Shown here: positions 27,949 through 40,400 of the stretch, one piece after another
Position numbering within the stretch: the stretch's first letter is position 1
How the letters are laid out: every line of letters starts with the position of its first letter
NCBI RefSeq assembly: GCF_023702065.1
Contig: NZ_QFDM01000001.1
Coordinates: forward strand, 558,001-622,000
DNA: 64,000 nt
Source of the DNA: Methanoculleus oceani
Lineage (GTDB): Archaea; Halobacteriota; Methanomicrobia; Methanomicrobiales; Methanoculleaceae
Reading direction: 5' to 3'
Translations under genes and position numbers: made by a program
Notes under the pieces: model-generated
Database searches by the model: none
Seen by the model: the letters and a program-made list of their open reading frames with translations, nothing else
What the model was told of the DNA's origin: nothing

Positions 27949-29759
27949 GGCAGTCACGTGTCTTCGTTGACGGAGCTCTTATCGGGCTCGTGGACGACCC
28001 CCGGGAACTGGTCGGGCGGATGCGCGATATGCGCCGACGCGGCGAGATCCCTCTCGAGGTCAACGTCTCGTACAAGGAGTTCAACAACGATGTCATCGTC
28101 CACACCGATCGCGGCAGAGCACGCCGCCCCCTGATCGTGGTCCGGGACGGCATGCCGCAGGTGATCGGCGACGACATCGAACGCCTCCGAAACGGCGAGA
28201 TGACCTTCGCCGACGTGGTGCGGAAGGGCGCGATCGAGTTCGTCGATGCCGAAGAGGAGGAGGATCTCTTCATTGCCATCAATGAGGAGGACCTCAGTCC
28301 CGAACACACGCATCTCGAGATCGATCCCTCGCTCATCCTGGGTATCGGTGCGGCACACGTTCCATTCCCCGAGCACAACGCCAGCCCCCGTGTCACCATG
28401 GGCGCCGGGATGGTCAAGCAGGCGCTCGGCTTTGGGGCTTCGAACATGAAACTCCGCCCCGACACCCGGGGGCACATGCTCCACTACGTCCAGAAGCCGC
28501 TCACCTTCACCCAGACCTCCGATGTGATTGGTTCCGACGACCGGCCTGCAGGCCAGAACTTCGTCGTCGCGATCATCTCTTATGAGGGGTTCAATATTGA
28601 GGATGCGCTGATCATCAACAAGGCCTCCATCGACCGGGGTCTCGGGCGCTCGCATTTCTTCCGCACCTACGACGGTGAGGAGCGGCGCTATCCGGGCGGC
28701 CAGGTCGACCGGATCCAGGTTCCGGACGAAGAGGTCTCCGGCGCGCACGGAGCCGAGTTCTACGCGAACCTCGACGTCGACGGCGTCATCAACCCCGAGA
28801 CGGTCGTCCGCGAGAAGGACGTGCTGATTGGGAAGACTTCCCCGCCGAGGTTCCTTGAGGAGCCTACGAGCGAGTTGATCGCCGTCGAAAAAAGGCGCGA
28901 CACTTCGGTCACGATGCGGAGCAACGAGCATGGCATCGTGGATACCGTCATCATCACCGAGGGCGAGAACTCCTCGCGCCTCGTGAAGGTCCGGACCCGT
29001 GACCTCCGGGTCCCGGAGGTGGGCGACAAGTTCGCGTCCCGGCATGGGCAGAAGGGTGTTATAGGGCTCATCCAGCCTTCGGCGGACATGCCGTTCACCG
29101 AGTCGGGTATGACACCCGATCTGATCATCAACCCTCATGCCGTCCCGAGCCGCATGACCATCGGGCACATGCTCGAGATGCTGGGCGGCAAGGTCGGTTC
29201 CCTCGAGGGCCACCGGATCAATGCGACCGCATTCCGCGGCGAACGCGAGGCGGACCTCCGGGGTTCGCTCAGGGAACTCGGCTTTTCGCACAATGGCCGC
29301 GAAGTGATGTACGATGGTATCACCGGCCGGCAGTTTGCGGCCGACATCTACATCGGCGTCATCTACTACCAGAAGCTCTACCACATGGTATCGAGCAAGA
29401 TGCATGCGCGGTCGCGCGGCCCCGTGCAGGTGCTCACCCGCCAGCCGACCGAAGGACGTGCCCGCGAGGGCGGTCTCCGGTTCGGTGAGATGGAGCGGGA
29501 CGTGATGATCGGTCACGGTGCGGCCATGGCCTTAAAAGAGCGGCTGCTCGATGAGTCGGATAAGGTGACCCAGTGGGTCTGCGCGAAGTGCGGCATGGTG
29601 GCGATGCTGGACCGGAAGAGGAAAGTTACGCGGTGCCTTGCCTGCGGCGGCGAGACCGACATCTACCCCGTCGAGATGAGTTACGCCTTCAAGCTGCTCC
29701 TCGACGAGATGAAGAGCATGGGCATTGCTCCCCGCCTGAGACTCGACGATATGGTGTAA
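27945..29759 (+). CDS. rpoB1: RNA polymerase subunit B'
   Basis: 604 residues, the C-terminal half of the second-largest subunit. It carries [42 protein letters not shown] (hybrid-binding region) and a C-terminal zinc site CAKCG...CLACG at about 545-570. The B''/B' split is a feature of many methanogens. The ATG overlaps the rpoB'' stop. Confidence 0.98.
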   Translation: MRQSRVFVDGALIGLVDDPRELVGRMRDMRRRGEIPLEVNVSYKEFNNDVIVHTDRGRARRPLIVVRDGMPQVIGDDIERLRNGEMTFADVVRKGAIEFVDAEEEEDLFIAINEEDLSPEHTHLEIDPSLILGIGAAHVPFPEHNASPRVTMGAGMVKQALGFGASNMKLRPDTRGHMLHYVQKPLTFTQTSDVIGSDDRPAGQNFVVAIISYEGFNIEDALIINKASIDRGLGRSHFFRTYDGEERRYPGGQVDRIQVPDEEVSGAHGAEFYANLDVDGVINPETVVREKDVLIGKTSPPRFLEEPTSELIAVEKRRDTSVTMRSNEHGIVDTVIITEGENSSRLVKVRTRDLRVPEVGDKFASRHGQKGVIGLIQPSADMPFTESGMTPDLIINPHAVPSRMTIGHMLEMLGGKVGSLEGHRINATAFRGEREADLRGSLRELGFSHNGREVMYDGITGRQFAADIYIGVIYYQKLYHMVSSKMHARSRGPVQVLTRQPTEGRAREGGLRFGEMERDVMIGHGAAMALKERLLDESDKVTQWVCAKCGMVAMLDRKRKVTRCLACGGETDIYPVEMSYAFKLLLDEMKSMGIAPRLRLDDMV

Positions 29760-29780
29760 GAGAGGGGGCACAATCAAACT

Positions 29781-33598
<3,818 letters not shown>

Positions 33599-33609
33599 GA
33601 GAATCATCT

Positions 33610-33897
33610 ATGGACTTTAATGCTTCACTACGTAAAGCCGTGAAGACTGGTACCGTGTTCCTCGGTCAGAACAAGACCCAGGAATGCATCGAGGAAGGCA
33701 AGGCAAAACTCGTCGTGGTTGCCAAGAACAGCCCGGAATCTGTCAAGAATCTCGTGAAAGAGACCGATATCCCTGTCTACGTCTACGAAGGCTCGAGTGT
33801 CCAGCTCGGGAAAGCCTGCGGTATGCCGTACGTCGTCAGCGCGCTTGCCGTGGTCGAGCCAGGCGAATCCGATATCCTGAGTGCTGCGAGAGTGTAG
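33610..33897 (+). CDS. rpl30e: Ribosomal protein L30e
   Basis: 95 residues of the L7Ae/L30e fold (LRKAVKTGTVFLGQNKTQECIEEGKAKLVVVAKNS...IPVYVYEGSSVQLGKACGMPY). Its location between rpoA'' and the NusA-like gene is the classical archaeal RNA polymerase/ribosome operon order. Confidence 0.96.
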   Translation: MDFNASLRKAVKTGTVFLGQNKTQECIEEGKAKLVVVAKNSPESVKNLVKETDIPVYVYEGSSVQLGKACGMPYVVSALAVVEPGESDILSAARV

Positions 33898-33900
33898 ACA

Positions 33901-34350
33901 ATGCCACAGGTCACGCTGACTGAGGAGTGCATGCGCCTCATCTCCCAGTTCGAGAGCCTTACCGGCGCAGGCAGCCGCGATTGTATCGTTGATAACCGCA
34001 ACGAGCGGATCATCTTCGTGATCAATCCCGGCGATATGGGACTTGCCATCGGCAAGAGCGGGTCGAGTATCAAGAAGGCTTCCGACGTGATGGGCAAAAG
34101 GATCGAGGTCGTGGAATACTCCGCAGACCCGGGCCAGTTCCTCCGGAACTGCTTCCTTCCTGCTCAGGTCACCGATATCGACTTCGATACCAACGAGGAG
34201 GATCAGCAGGTCGCCCTTATCGAGGTCCGGGACGAGGACCGGGGCCTTGCCATCGGCAAAGCGGGGAAGAATATCTTCAAGGCAAAAGTTCTCGCACAGC
34301 GGCAGCACGACATCGCCGATGTCCAGCTGATGCAGAACGAGATTGCCTGA
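33901..34350 (+). CDS. nusA: NusA-like transcription factor (KH domains)
   Basis: 149 residues containing two KH RNA-binding motifs, GLAIGKSGSSIKKASDVMG (about 47-65) and GLAIGKAGKNIFKAKVLAQR (about 115-135). It lacks the N-terminal and S1 domains of bacterial NusA. In many archaea rps12, rps7 and elongation-factor genes follow; here the operon stops, so those genes must be elsewhere. Confidence 0.95.
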   Translation: MPQVTLTEECMRLISQFESLTGAGSRDCIVDNRNERIIFVINPGDMGLAIGKSGSSIKKASDVMGKRIEVVEYSADPGQFLRNCFLPAQVTDIDFDTNEEDQQVALIEVRDEDRGLAIGKAGKNIFKAKVLAQRQHDIADVQLMQNEIA

Positions 34351-34364
34351 ACACTTTTTTTTGC
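34351..34364 (+). terminator. T-run terminator of the RNA polymerase operon
   Basis: Eight T residues (34355-34362) follow the nusA stop by 4 nt. Confidence 0.55.
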
Positions 34365-34575
34365 AGTACTCCGGCAACATCCGGGGGTATCCCGGGGCAT
34401 AGGCAAACAGTTCTCCCCGGGGCGATTTGCAGGGGGTTTTTAGCGCGCTCCTGCCCGGAAATTATTTATATCTGTGTGCGCTCCATGAGTCTCCTATGAA
34501 TGGTGTCCTCGCCCGGATAGTTAATTCTGCGTCAACTGCGCCAGAACCGGCGAACGGGGTTTGCGGAGTTCCTGG

Positions 34576-36042
34576 ATGCCCGGGGTGGTGTCGTTGAAGG
34601 GATATCTTCTCATTATCGGGGCCCTGGTGCTCTGTATCGGCATGGCTGCCCTTCTTACGTCCGCTCTCGCTGGCTCCGACGAGAACGGCACCGTCGATGC
34701 ACCGGGCGAGAAGCCCGCCGTTAATAAAGTGCCGATCACGCCTGCAGAGAGTCCGGCGCCTGAAGAGGCAGAGGATAAAGCCGTCGAGGAGAGAGAGCCC
34801 CGCTCCCTGGCAACCGGGGAGACTACGTCGCCACCCGGAGAAGCACCGGAGACGACAGAACCGACTGCGGCGCTCACTTCTTCCCCGGCCGCAACGACCC
34901 GGTCGGAGTTTACCGGAGTTGTGCTCACAAACACCAACGAAACCGACGGTTCAGAGACAGAGGAGGTGCCGTCAGCAAATGCAACAGCCTCCCCGGAACC
35001 TGCCGCTACGTCGACCGCGTACGTTGACTACTCCAGCGACGAGGAGGCGGAGGAGACGGTGGCGACACCAACCCTGGAGCGGTATGCCCCCCCGCGCCCG
35101 AGCGCGACGATGGCGAAGGCGCACCAGTCCGGCGACCGGCCGCTGGTCCAGAGCGGCCACCAGATCGTCAACCCTTCCTCGTCCTCCACCCCCGGGGGGA
35201 ATGAGATCGGAACGGCGTCTGCATCCGTCGAGCCGGACAACGGTCTGCTCATCAAGGGTGTCGGAGTGCTCCTCGACCGGACCCCGGAGAACGTCGCCCT
35301 CACCCGGAGCGGGGTGGAGATCGCGAACCTCGACTGGCTGCTCGACCCGGCCATGCGCCTCGGCGGTCGGCACCCGCGGGTAGCGTTTGAGGGGGAGACG
35401 TTCACCGTCACCGTGACGGTCGAGGCCAGGAACCTGACGGTCACGGGGGTGGACCCGGCCTATGTCGTCCTGGTCCCGCCGCCGGACGAGACCGGGGTCT
35501 ACGAGATCACACGGGTCCGCGAACCCCGGGGCCTCCTGGATGGGGAACGCGGCGTCTGGGAGTTCTCGGTCGCCACCCGCACCGGGAGGCTGACGCTTGC
35601 AAACCTCACCCTTCCCGAAGAACGGCTGGTCACCAACCTGACGTCGAACCCGGATGTCTTCGCTTTCCGGGCATACGCATTTGCTGGCAGCCAGGAGATA
35701 ATCTCGACGGGTGTCTCCGACCCGATACTCGCCATCCGGCCCGATGGGAGCGCGGGCATGGCAGAGGCGTCTTCCCTCCCCGAACTTTACGCGCTTGCAG
35801 GCATCCAGGACTCGATGCTCCGCCCGACGGAGACGATGGCCGGGGCGTGGGCCCGGGGCGCCGACCACGACACGATCGTCGCCGGGGCGGTCGGGCACCT
35901 TGAGGCCTTAAGCGATCTCGGGAAGGAGGAGATAGCAGCCGTTTACGACCTGGAAGGAGGAGATGAGGGTGGAGAGCAGTCCGCGACCTCGTCGTCGATA
36001 GTCGACCAGATCATGGAGTTCTTCGGGGGACTGTTCGGGTGA
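34576..36042 (+). CDS. Membrane-anchored surface protein with Thr/Pro/Ser/Glu-rich stalk
   Basis: 488 residues from the ATG at 34576. An N-terminal hydrophobic segment (about 9-30, YLLIIGALVLCIGMAALLTSAL) is a signal anchor. Residues 35-175 are low-complexity Thr, Pro, Ser and Glu, a typical glycosylated stalk. Residues 210-390 form a beta-rich domain with FTVTVTVEARNLTVTGVDPAYVVL, and several NxT/S sites suggest N-glycosylation. The C-terminus ends in an amphipathic helix, VDQIMEFFGGLFG. No family recognised. A TATTTATA box at about 34462-34470 lies upstream. The TGA is followed directly by a hairpin array. Confidence 0.75.
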   Translation: MPGVVSLKGYLLIIGALVLCIGMAALLTSALAGSDENGTVDAPGEKPAVNKVPITPAESPAPEEAEDKAVEEREPRSLATGETTSPPGEAPETTEPTAALTSSPAATTRSEFTGVVLTNTNETDGSETEEVPSANATASPEPAATSTAYVDYSSDEEAEETVATPTLERYAPPRPSATMAKAHQSGDRPLVQSGHQIVNPSSSSTPGGNEIGTASASVEPDNGLLIKGVGVLLDRTPENVALTRSGVEIANLDWLLDPAMRLGGRHPRVAFEGETFTVTVTVEARNLTVTGVDPAYVVLVPPPDETGVYEITRVREPRGLLDGERGVWEFSVATRTGRLTLANLTLPEERLVTNLTSNPDVFAFRAYAFAGSQEIISTGVSDPILAIRPDGSAGMAEASSLPELYALAGIQDSMLRPTETMAGAWARGADHDTIVAGAVGHLEALSDLGKEEIAAVYDLEGGDEGGEQSATSSSIVDQIMEFFGGLFG

Positions 36043-36201
36043 GCGACGGACGTAACGTCCGGAGCTCGAGAAAACCCGGAGGGTTTTCGAGTTGCGATGA
36101 TTGGCCCTACGGGCCAATCGGAGCTTGAGAAGCCGTCAGGCTTCGAAGTGCGACGCGTGCCCCGCTAGGGGCAGGCGGAGTTCGAGCACCGAAGATGCGA
36201 G
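36043..36201 (+). repeat. Modular hairpin array, forward copy
   Basis: It starts at the base after a stop codon. Modules in order: GCGACG, hairpin GGACGT/ACGTCC, CGGAGCTCGAG, hairpin AAAACCC/GGGTTTT, CGAGTTGCGATG, hairpin TTGGCCC/GGGCCAA, CGGAGCTTGAG, hairpin AAGCC/GGCTT, GTGCGACG, hairpin TGCCCC/GGGGCA, CGGAGTTCGAG, CACC and GATGCGAG. Linkers alternate between two types while the stems differ in sequence. Confidence 0.8.
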
Positions 36202-36241
36202 ACCATGAGGAGGCGTTACAGCATCCTCTACCAACATCGCA

Positions 36242-36400
36242 CCTCGCACCTAACAGTGCCCAAACTCGGTTCCTCGAAACCCTTCGGGTTTCTCGAACTC
36301 CGTCCCTTCGGGACGTCGTTCTGCGGAACCTCGCTACTCGAAAACGCTTCGCGTTTTCTCGAGCTCCGCTCTTTCAGAGCGTCGCTCCCTGAACTCCTTC
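36242..36400 (-). repeat. Modular hairpin array, reverse copy
   Basis: The same grammar on the other strand: hairpins AAACCC/GGGTTT, GTCCC/GGGAC, AAAACGC/GCGTTTT and GCTCT/AGAGC, separated by CTCGAACTCCG, GTCGTTC, CTCGAGCTCCG and CGTCGC. It faces the forward copy and runs into the 3' end of the DUF1786 gene. Confidence 0.8.
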
Positions 36401-37410
36401 CAGAGGTGCATCAGCCCGAAGCACCCCGAGAGCATCATGTCCCCGAAGGGTGCCGCCTGGTATGCCTCCGGCAGCAGCCGGAGCCGGTTCGGGCCCGTGA
36501 CGACCACGGCACCGGTGGCGAGGGGTTTTCTGACCGCCGCCCCGTGGCCGCCGTCATCGAAGATTTCTTCCGAGGTCAGCGTGCCGTCGGCGAGCCGCCG
36601 GATGTAATGCTGGAGTTTTTCAGGGTCGAGCGCGCCGGTGTGGTGCTCGAAGAGCCCGTGGATCTCCCGCCCTTTCAGGGTGAAGCAGAGGGTGTGCCCG
36701 TTCCCGGCGTTGACGAGGGTCACCCCTGCCCCGGCCATGCCCCGGACCACCGGGTCGCAGAGCACCCCTATCAGGGCGACGGGGCCGGTGTCGGCGACGA
36801 GCGCGCCCGGCGCCTGGTGTCGGACTGCCTGCATCCGGGTCATATCGGCGAGCGGTGGGTCCACGGCAAGCGAGAGGAGGTCCCAGTCGCCGGCGTCCAG
36901 CCGCTCCCGCATCAGTTCGAACCGGTGGATGCGGTTGCTCCGGTGCGGGGAGTAGCCGTGGTCCTGGACCGCGATCGCGACGTTCTCCGGATAATCCACG
37001 CCGAAGAGGGAGAGCGCTTTTTGCAGTTCCGGTTTCATGTAATCGGTGGTGCGGACGATCATTGCGTCTCCCGGCGGAGCGGAGCGGATCTCGACACCCG
37101 TCGCCCGCACCCTTTCTAAGTCGTCGTGGATGGTCCCGGCGGCCTCAGGCGTGGCGTAGACGGGGAGACCTCGGGCCAGGTGCTCTCGTATGGCACCGGT
37201 GTTCGCGCCGCCGCCCATCAGGAACCCGTCCAGGAAGACCGGGCGTCCGGCCCCGGTTGCCTGCCGGATCTTTGCCGCCGTCACCACGGTCGGAGAGGGG
37301 AGGACCAGTTTGATGCTGTTCTCGATCGATCGGCCGGGCTCGTAGACCAGGATATCCTGGGTGCCCCTGCCGACATCGATGGCGAGGAGTGGCGTCGTCA
37401 GATCGATCAT
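36334..37410 (-). CDS. DUF1786 protein (actin-like ATPase fold suspected)
   Basis: About 358 residues from the ATG at 37410 (GAGG 6 nt upstream). The start LLAIDVGRGTQDILVYEPG and the late VADTGPVALIGVL and VNAGNGHTLCF resemble phosphate-binding loops of the ASKHA (actin/Hsp70) fold. The family is named as putative pyruvate-formate-lyase activating enzyme, but no radical-SAM CxxxCxxC motif is present here, so that name should not be trusted. It follows nrdD on the same strand by 85 nt. The last 18 residues (RERRSERAELEKTRSVFE) and the TAG are encoded by the hairpin array. Confidence 0.75.
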   Translation of the reverse strand: MIDLTTPLLAIDVGRGTQDILVYEPGRSIENSIKLVLPSPTVVTAAKIRQATGAGRPVFLDGFLMGGGANTGAIREHLARGLPVYATPEAAGTIHDDLERVRATGVEIRSAPPGDAMIVRTTDYMKPELQKALSLFGVDYPENVAIAVQDHGYSPHRSNRIHRFELMRERLDAGDWDLLSLAVDPPLADMTRMQAVRHQAPGALVADTGPVALIGVLCDPVVRGMAGAGVTLVNAGNGHTLCFTLKGREIHGLFEHHTGALDPEKLQHYIRRLADGTLTSEEIFDDGGHGAAVRKPLATGAVVVTGPNRLRLLPEAYQAAPFGDMMLSGCFGLMHLWKEFRERRSERAELEKTRSVFE

Positions 37411-37495
37411 GGATGGCCTCAGGTACCGCCGTAGCCCCATGGCAGGCGGTTCCTATCTGAGTCTCCCCGCAAAACCAAAAAAGGTACTCTCGTGG

Positions 37496-40400
37496 TCAGG
37501 CATCCGCCCGGTCTGCTGCCGGGGACACCCCGCCCGCCTTCCCCTGATCCGGACGCCCCGGTTTCAATTCCCGGTACTCCTTCAAGGAGACCGTCAGGTC
37601 CCGGGTGAAGGCGAAGTAGCCGATCTGGGTCGTCCGGCAGAGGTTCATCGCCATCTCCATCAGCCCCCGGGGATCGGGGCGCGCTTCCCCGAGCCATACG
37701 TGGAAGATGTTCCCGCCGTCCACGATGGGGAAGAAGATATGCTCGATCTCGATCCGTTTGGTGAGCGGGACCGGGGCTCCCGGGGTGACGTGGGTCCCGT
37801 TGGTGTAGTAGATGGGGAGGTCGAGCGTCGTGCCGAGCATATCGACCGCCTGGTTGGCGTCGCCCTTGATGACCCGGATGGCGTGGTCCCGGAACCGCTC
37901 GTCGAGGAGATCGGCGACCGCAAACCGCTGGCCGGTCGTCTCCGCCGGGGTGCGGGCGAGGGCGATCGTCATGTTGTGCTTCTTCGAGAGTTCGCGGGCA
38001 TACATCTCGAGTTCGGTCATGGCCCGGACGGCGAGGCGAAACGCCTCCTTCGACTCGTGGAGCTGGTGGCCGGTGAAGTGCTGCACCATCTCGTTGACAC
38101 CGACCATGCCGATGGTGTAGACGAGCCCTTCGAGGTCCACGGCAACCGCACCGCGCTCACCGGTGTTCGGGTCCTTCGGGCGCTGCATCGCAAACGGCAT
38201 CCGCCCGTTCGTCCGGATCAGGGACATCCAGCGCCGCTTGATCCGGTAGAGGTCGACGGCGATGTCCATGAGTGACTTGAGCTCGGCAAAGAGGCGTTCC
38301 TGGTCGCCTTCGGCCTTATAGGCAGCGCGCGGGCAGTTGATGGACATCACCTGCCAGGAGCCCATCGAGAAGTGTTTCCCATCACGGAAGTAGAGTTTGT
38401 CCTCGAACTCGTCGTCCTCGTCGGCGAGCGACGAAAATTGATAGGCACAGCATTGATAGCATGAGATCCCCTCTCCGGCGCCCCGGTAGCCGGGGATCTG
38501 GTTGTCGTAGTAAGGGGTGCCGTATTTTGACGCGAGTTCGAAGGTCATCAGGTAGAGGTCCTGATAGGTTGGGAGGTCCGGGTGCTCGCGGTTGAACTCC
38601 TCGTTCTCGGTGAGGAAGTCGGGCTCGATGCTGATCTCGGGCTTCGGGAAGGAGAAGGGCTTGCCCCAGTAGTCCCCCTCGAGCATCACCTCCATCAGCG
38701 CCTTGAAGAGGAGCCTGACCTCACGCTCGAACTCGCCGTAGGTCCGGAGCTTTGCCTGCTTCCCGTCCCAGACCTTGCCGCGGTAGACGCAGGGCTTGTC
38801 CTTCCAGAGAGTCGGGACGCCCGGGGAGAGCTGGACCGACGAGAAGACCACCTGGCCGCCACGGGCGACCATCATCTGGGTCATCTCGTAGACGAACATC
38901 TGCATCAGCTGCTTGATCTCCTCGTAGTCCATCCCTTCGAAGAAGGGCGCCATGAACGTGAGGAAGTTGTAGTAGCCCTGGCCGCCGGCGAAGTTCGTCT
39001 GGGCGGAGCCGAGCGCCTTGACCGCGTGGAGGACCGCCACTTCGGCCCTCTTGGCGGGGCCGGCGACCGACGCTTTCGTCCCGTTGCCGTCGGGCATCAG
39101 GCCGTAGTAGAAGAAGTAGCGCAGGTCCCAATCCTGGCAGTTGTGGACGAGCAGGCCGTCGGAGGCAAAGAACGTATGGCTCTCCTCGGTCCCGTCGCCG
39201 TCGAGGAAGAGGTCGTAGACGTACGCTCCGGTCGGCTCTGTCACAGAGACCTCGACGACGGTCTCCTCCCGCTCTCCAACCTGCCTCTCCTTCACTGCAG
39301 AAAGGAAACCGTCGATGTGGTCCTGCCGCTCGTCGAGGAACGTGGCATACCGGGCAAACGTCTCGATATTCCTCCGGCCGTTGAGCTGGAGCCGGTAGAG
39401 CGTCCGCCGCTCTTCCTCTCCGTAGAGCTCGACGATGTGGGGTGTCATCCCGAGCGATGTGAGCAGGAGCGAGAGTTCCTGCCGGAGGGTCGGTGACGCG
39501 GTGGTGTAGTTGACGATGCAGTCCGATTTCTCCGGGCGGTAGTAGGCCGAACCGTCCCCGGTGAAGAGGGCGGAGAGGAACTCGTGGAGGAGCACGTCGT
39601 CGAGATGGTATACGATCCAGGGGAGGCGTTTTCCTGCTGCCCCCTCCGGGATGCCGAAGACGTAGCGGAAGAGCAGGTAGGCCGCCTTGCCGCCGAAATA
39701 AACCTGCAGCGCCCGGTTGCGCTCCACCTCGACCCCGTAGATGGCCGTGGTGCCTGGATTGCCGCCGGCGACTGTCGCATAGGTGTTCAGGGCGGCGCGT
39801 GCCGCAGCCTGAATCGCGGGCGCCTGATGGTTCTCGGTGATCGCGAGGTTGTATTGCCCGGCCGCCGGCGCGGCGTTGTAGTTGCCCTCGGCGACGAAGA
39901 ACCCGAGAAGGCGGATGAGTTCGGGTGTCAGCGTGAGAAGGGCGGGCAGTTCGTGCTCGCTCCCGGTGACCCCGATAGTGACCCCGGCATAATCCTCGAT
40001 GCCATAGTGACTGCAAAAGGCGTTGAAGAGAGCTACCGGCATGATCCCGCGCGTATACCACTGCTTCCGGTGCTCGACGCCGAGGGTTCGCGAGATCCCG
40101 GCATACGAGACAGCCCGTCCGGTTCGCACCGCAGCGGCAAAGATCTCCCCGGCACCGCGGACGTAGACGTTCTCGAGGAGGTGGGCCGGGACCGATGCCG
40201 GCAGTTCCCGGACGAGATCGATTGCCCCGACCTTCTCCCCGCGGACGGCATCGGTCCCGGTGATCCTGTAGAGAGCATCCCCGGGGCATACCTCGTCGGC
40301 ACGGCGGATGTCCATCCCCTCGCCGGTCCGCACCGGGATCCGGTGCTCGCCGGTGACCATCAGCGACTGCCCGCCGGATGTCCGTATCCGGAGCATCTCG

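Noticed and set aside
27954-29516. 520-codon minus-strand frame opposite rpoB'
   Set aside because: Shadow of the RNA polymerase gene; same GC-driven pattern.
34496-34597. 33-codon ORF overlapping the start of the surface-protein gene
   Set aside because: It has no Shine-Dalgarno and no recognisable features, and it overlaps the better-supported gene in another frame.
36334-37410. DUF1786 protein as activating enzyme of NrdD, from its family nickname and position
   Set aside because: No radical-SAM CxxxCxxC motif is present; the fold clues point to an actin-like ATPase, so activase function is not claimed.
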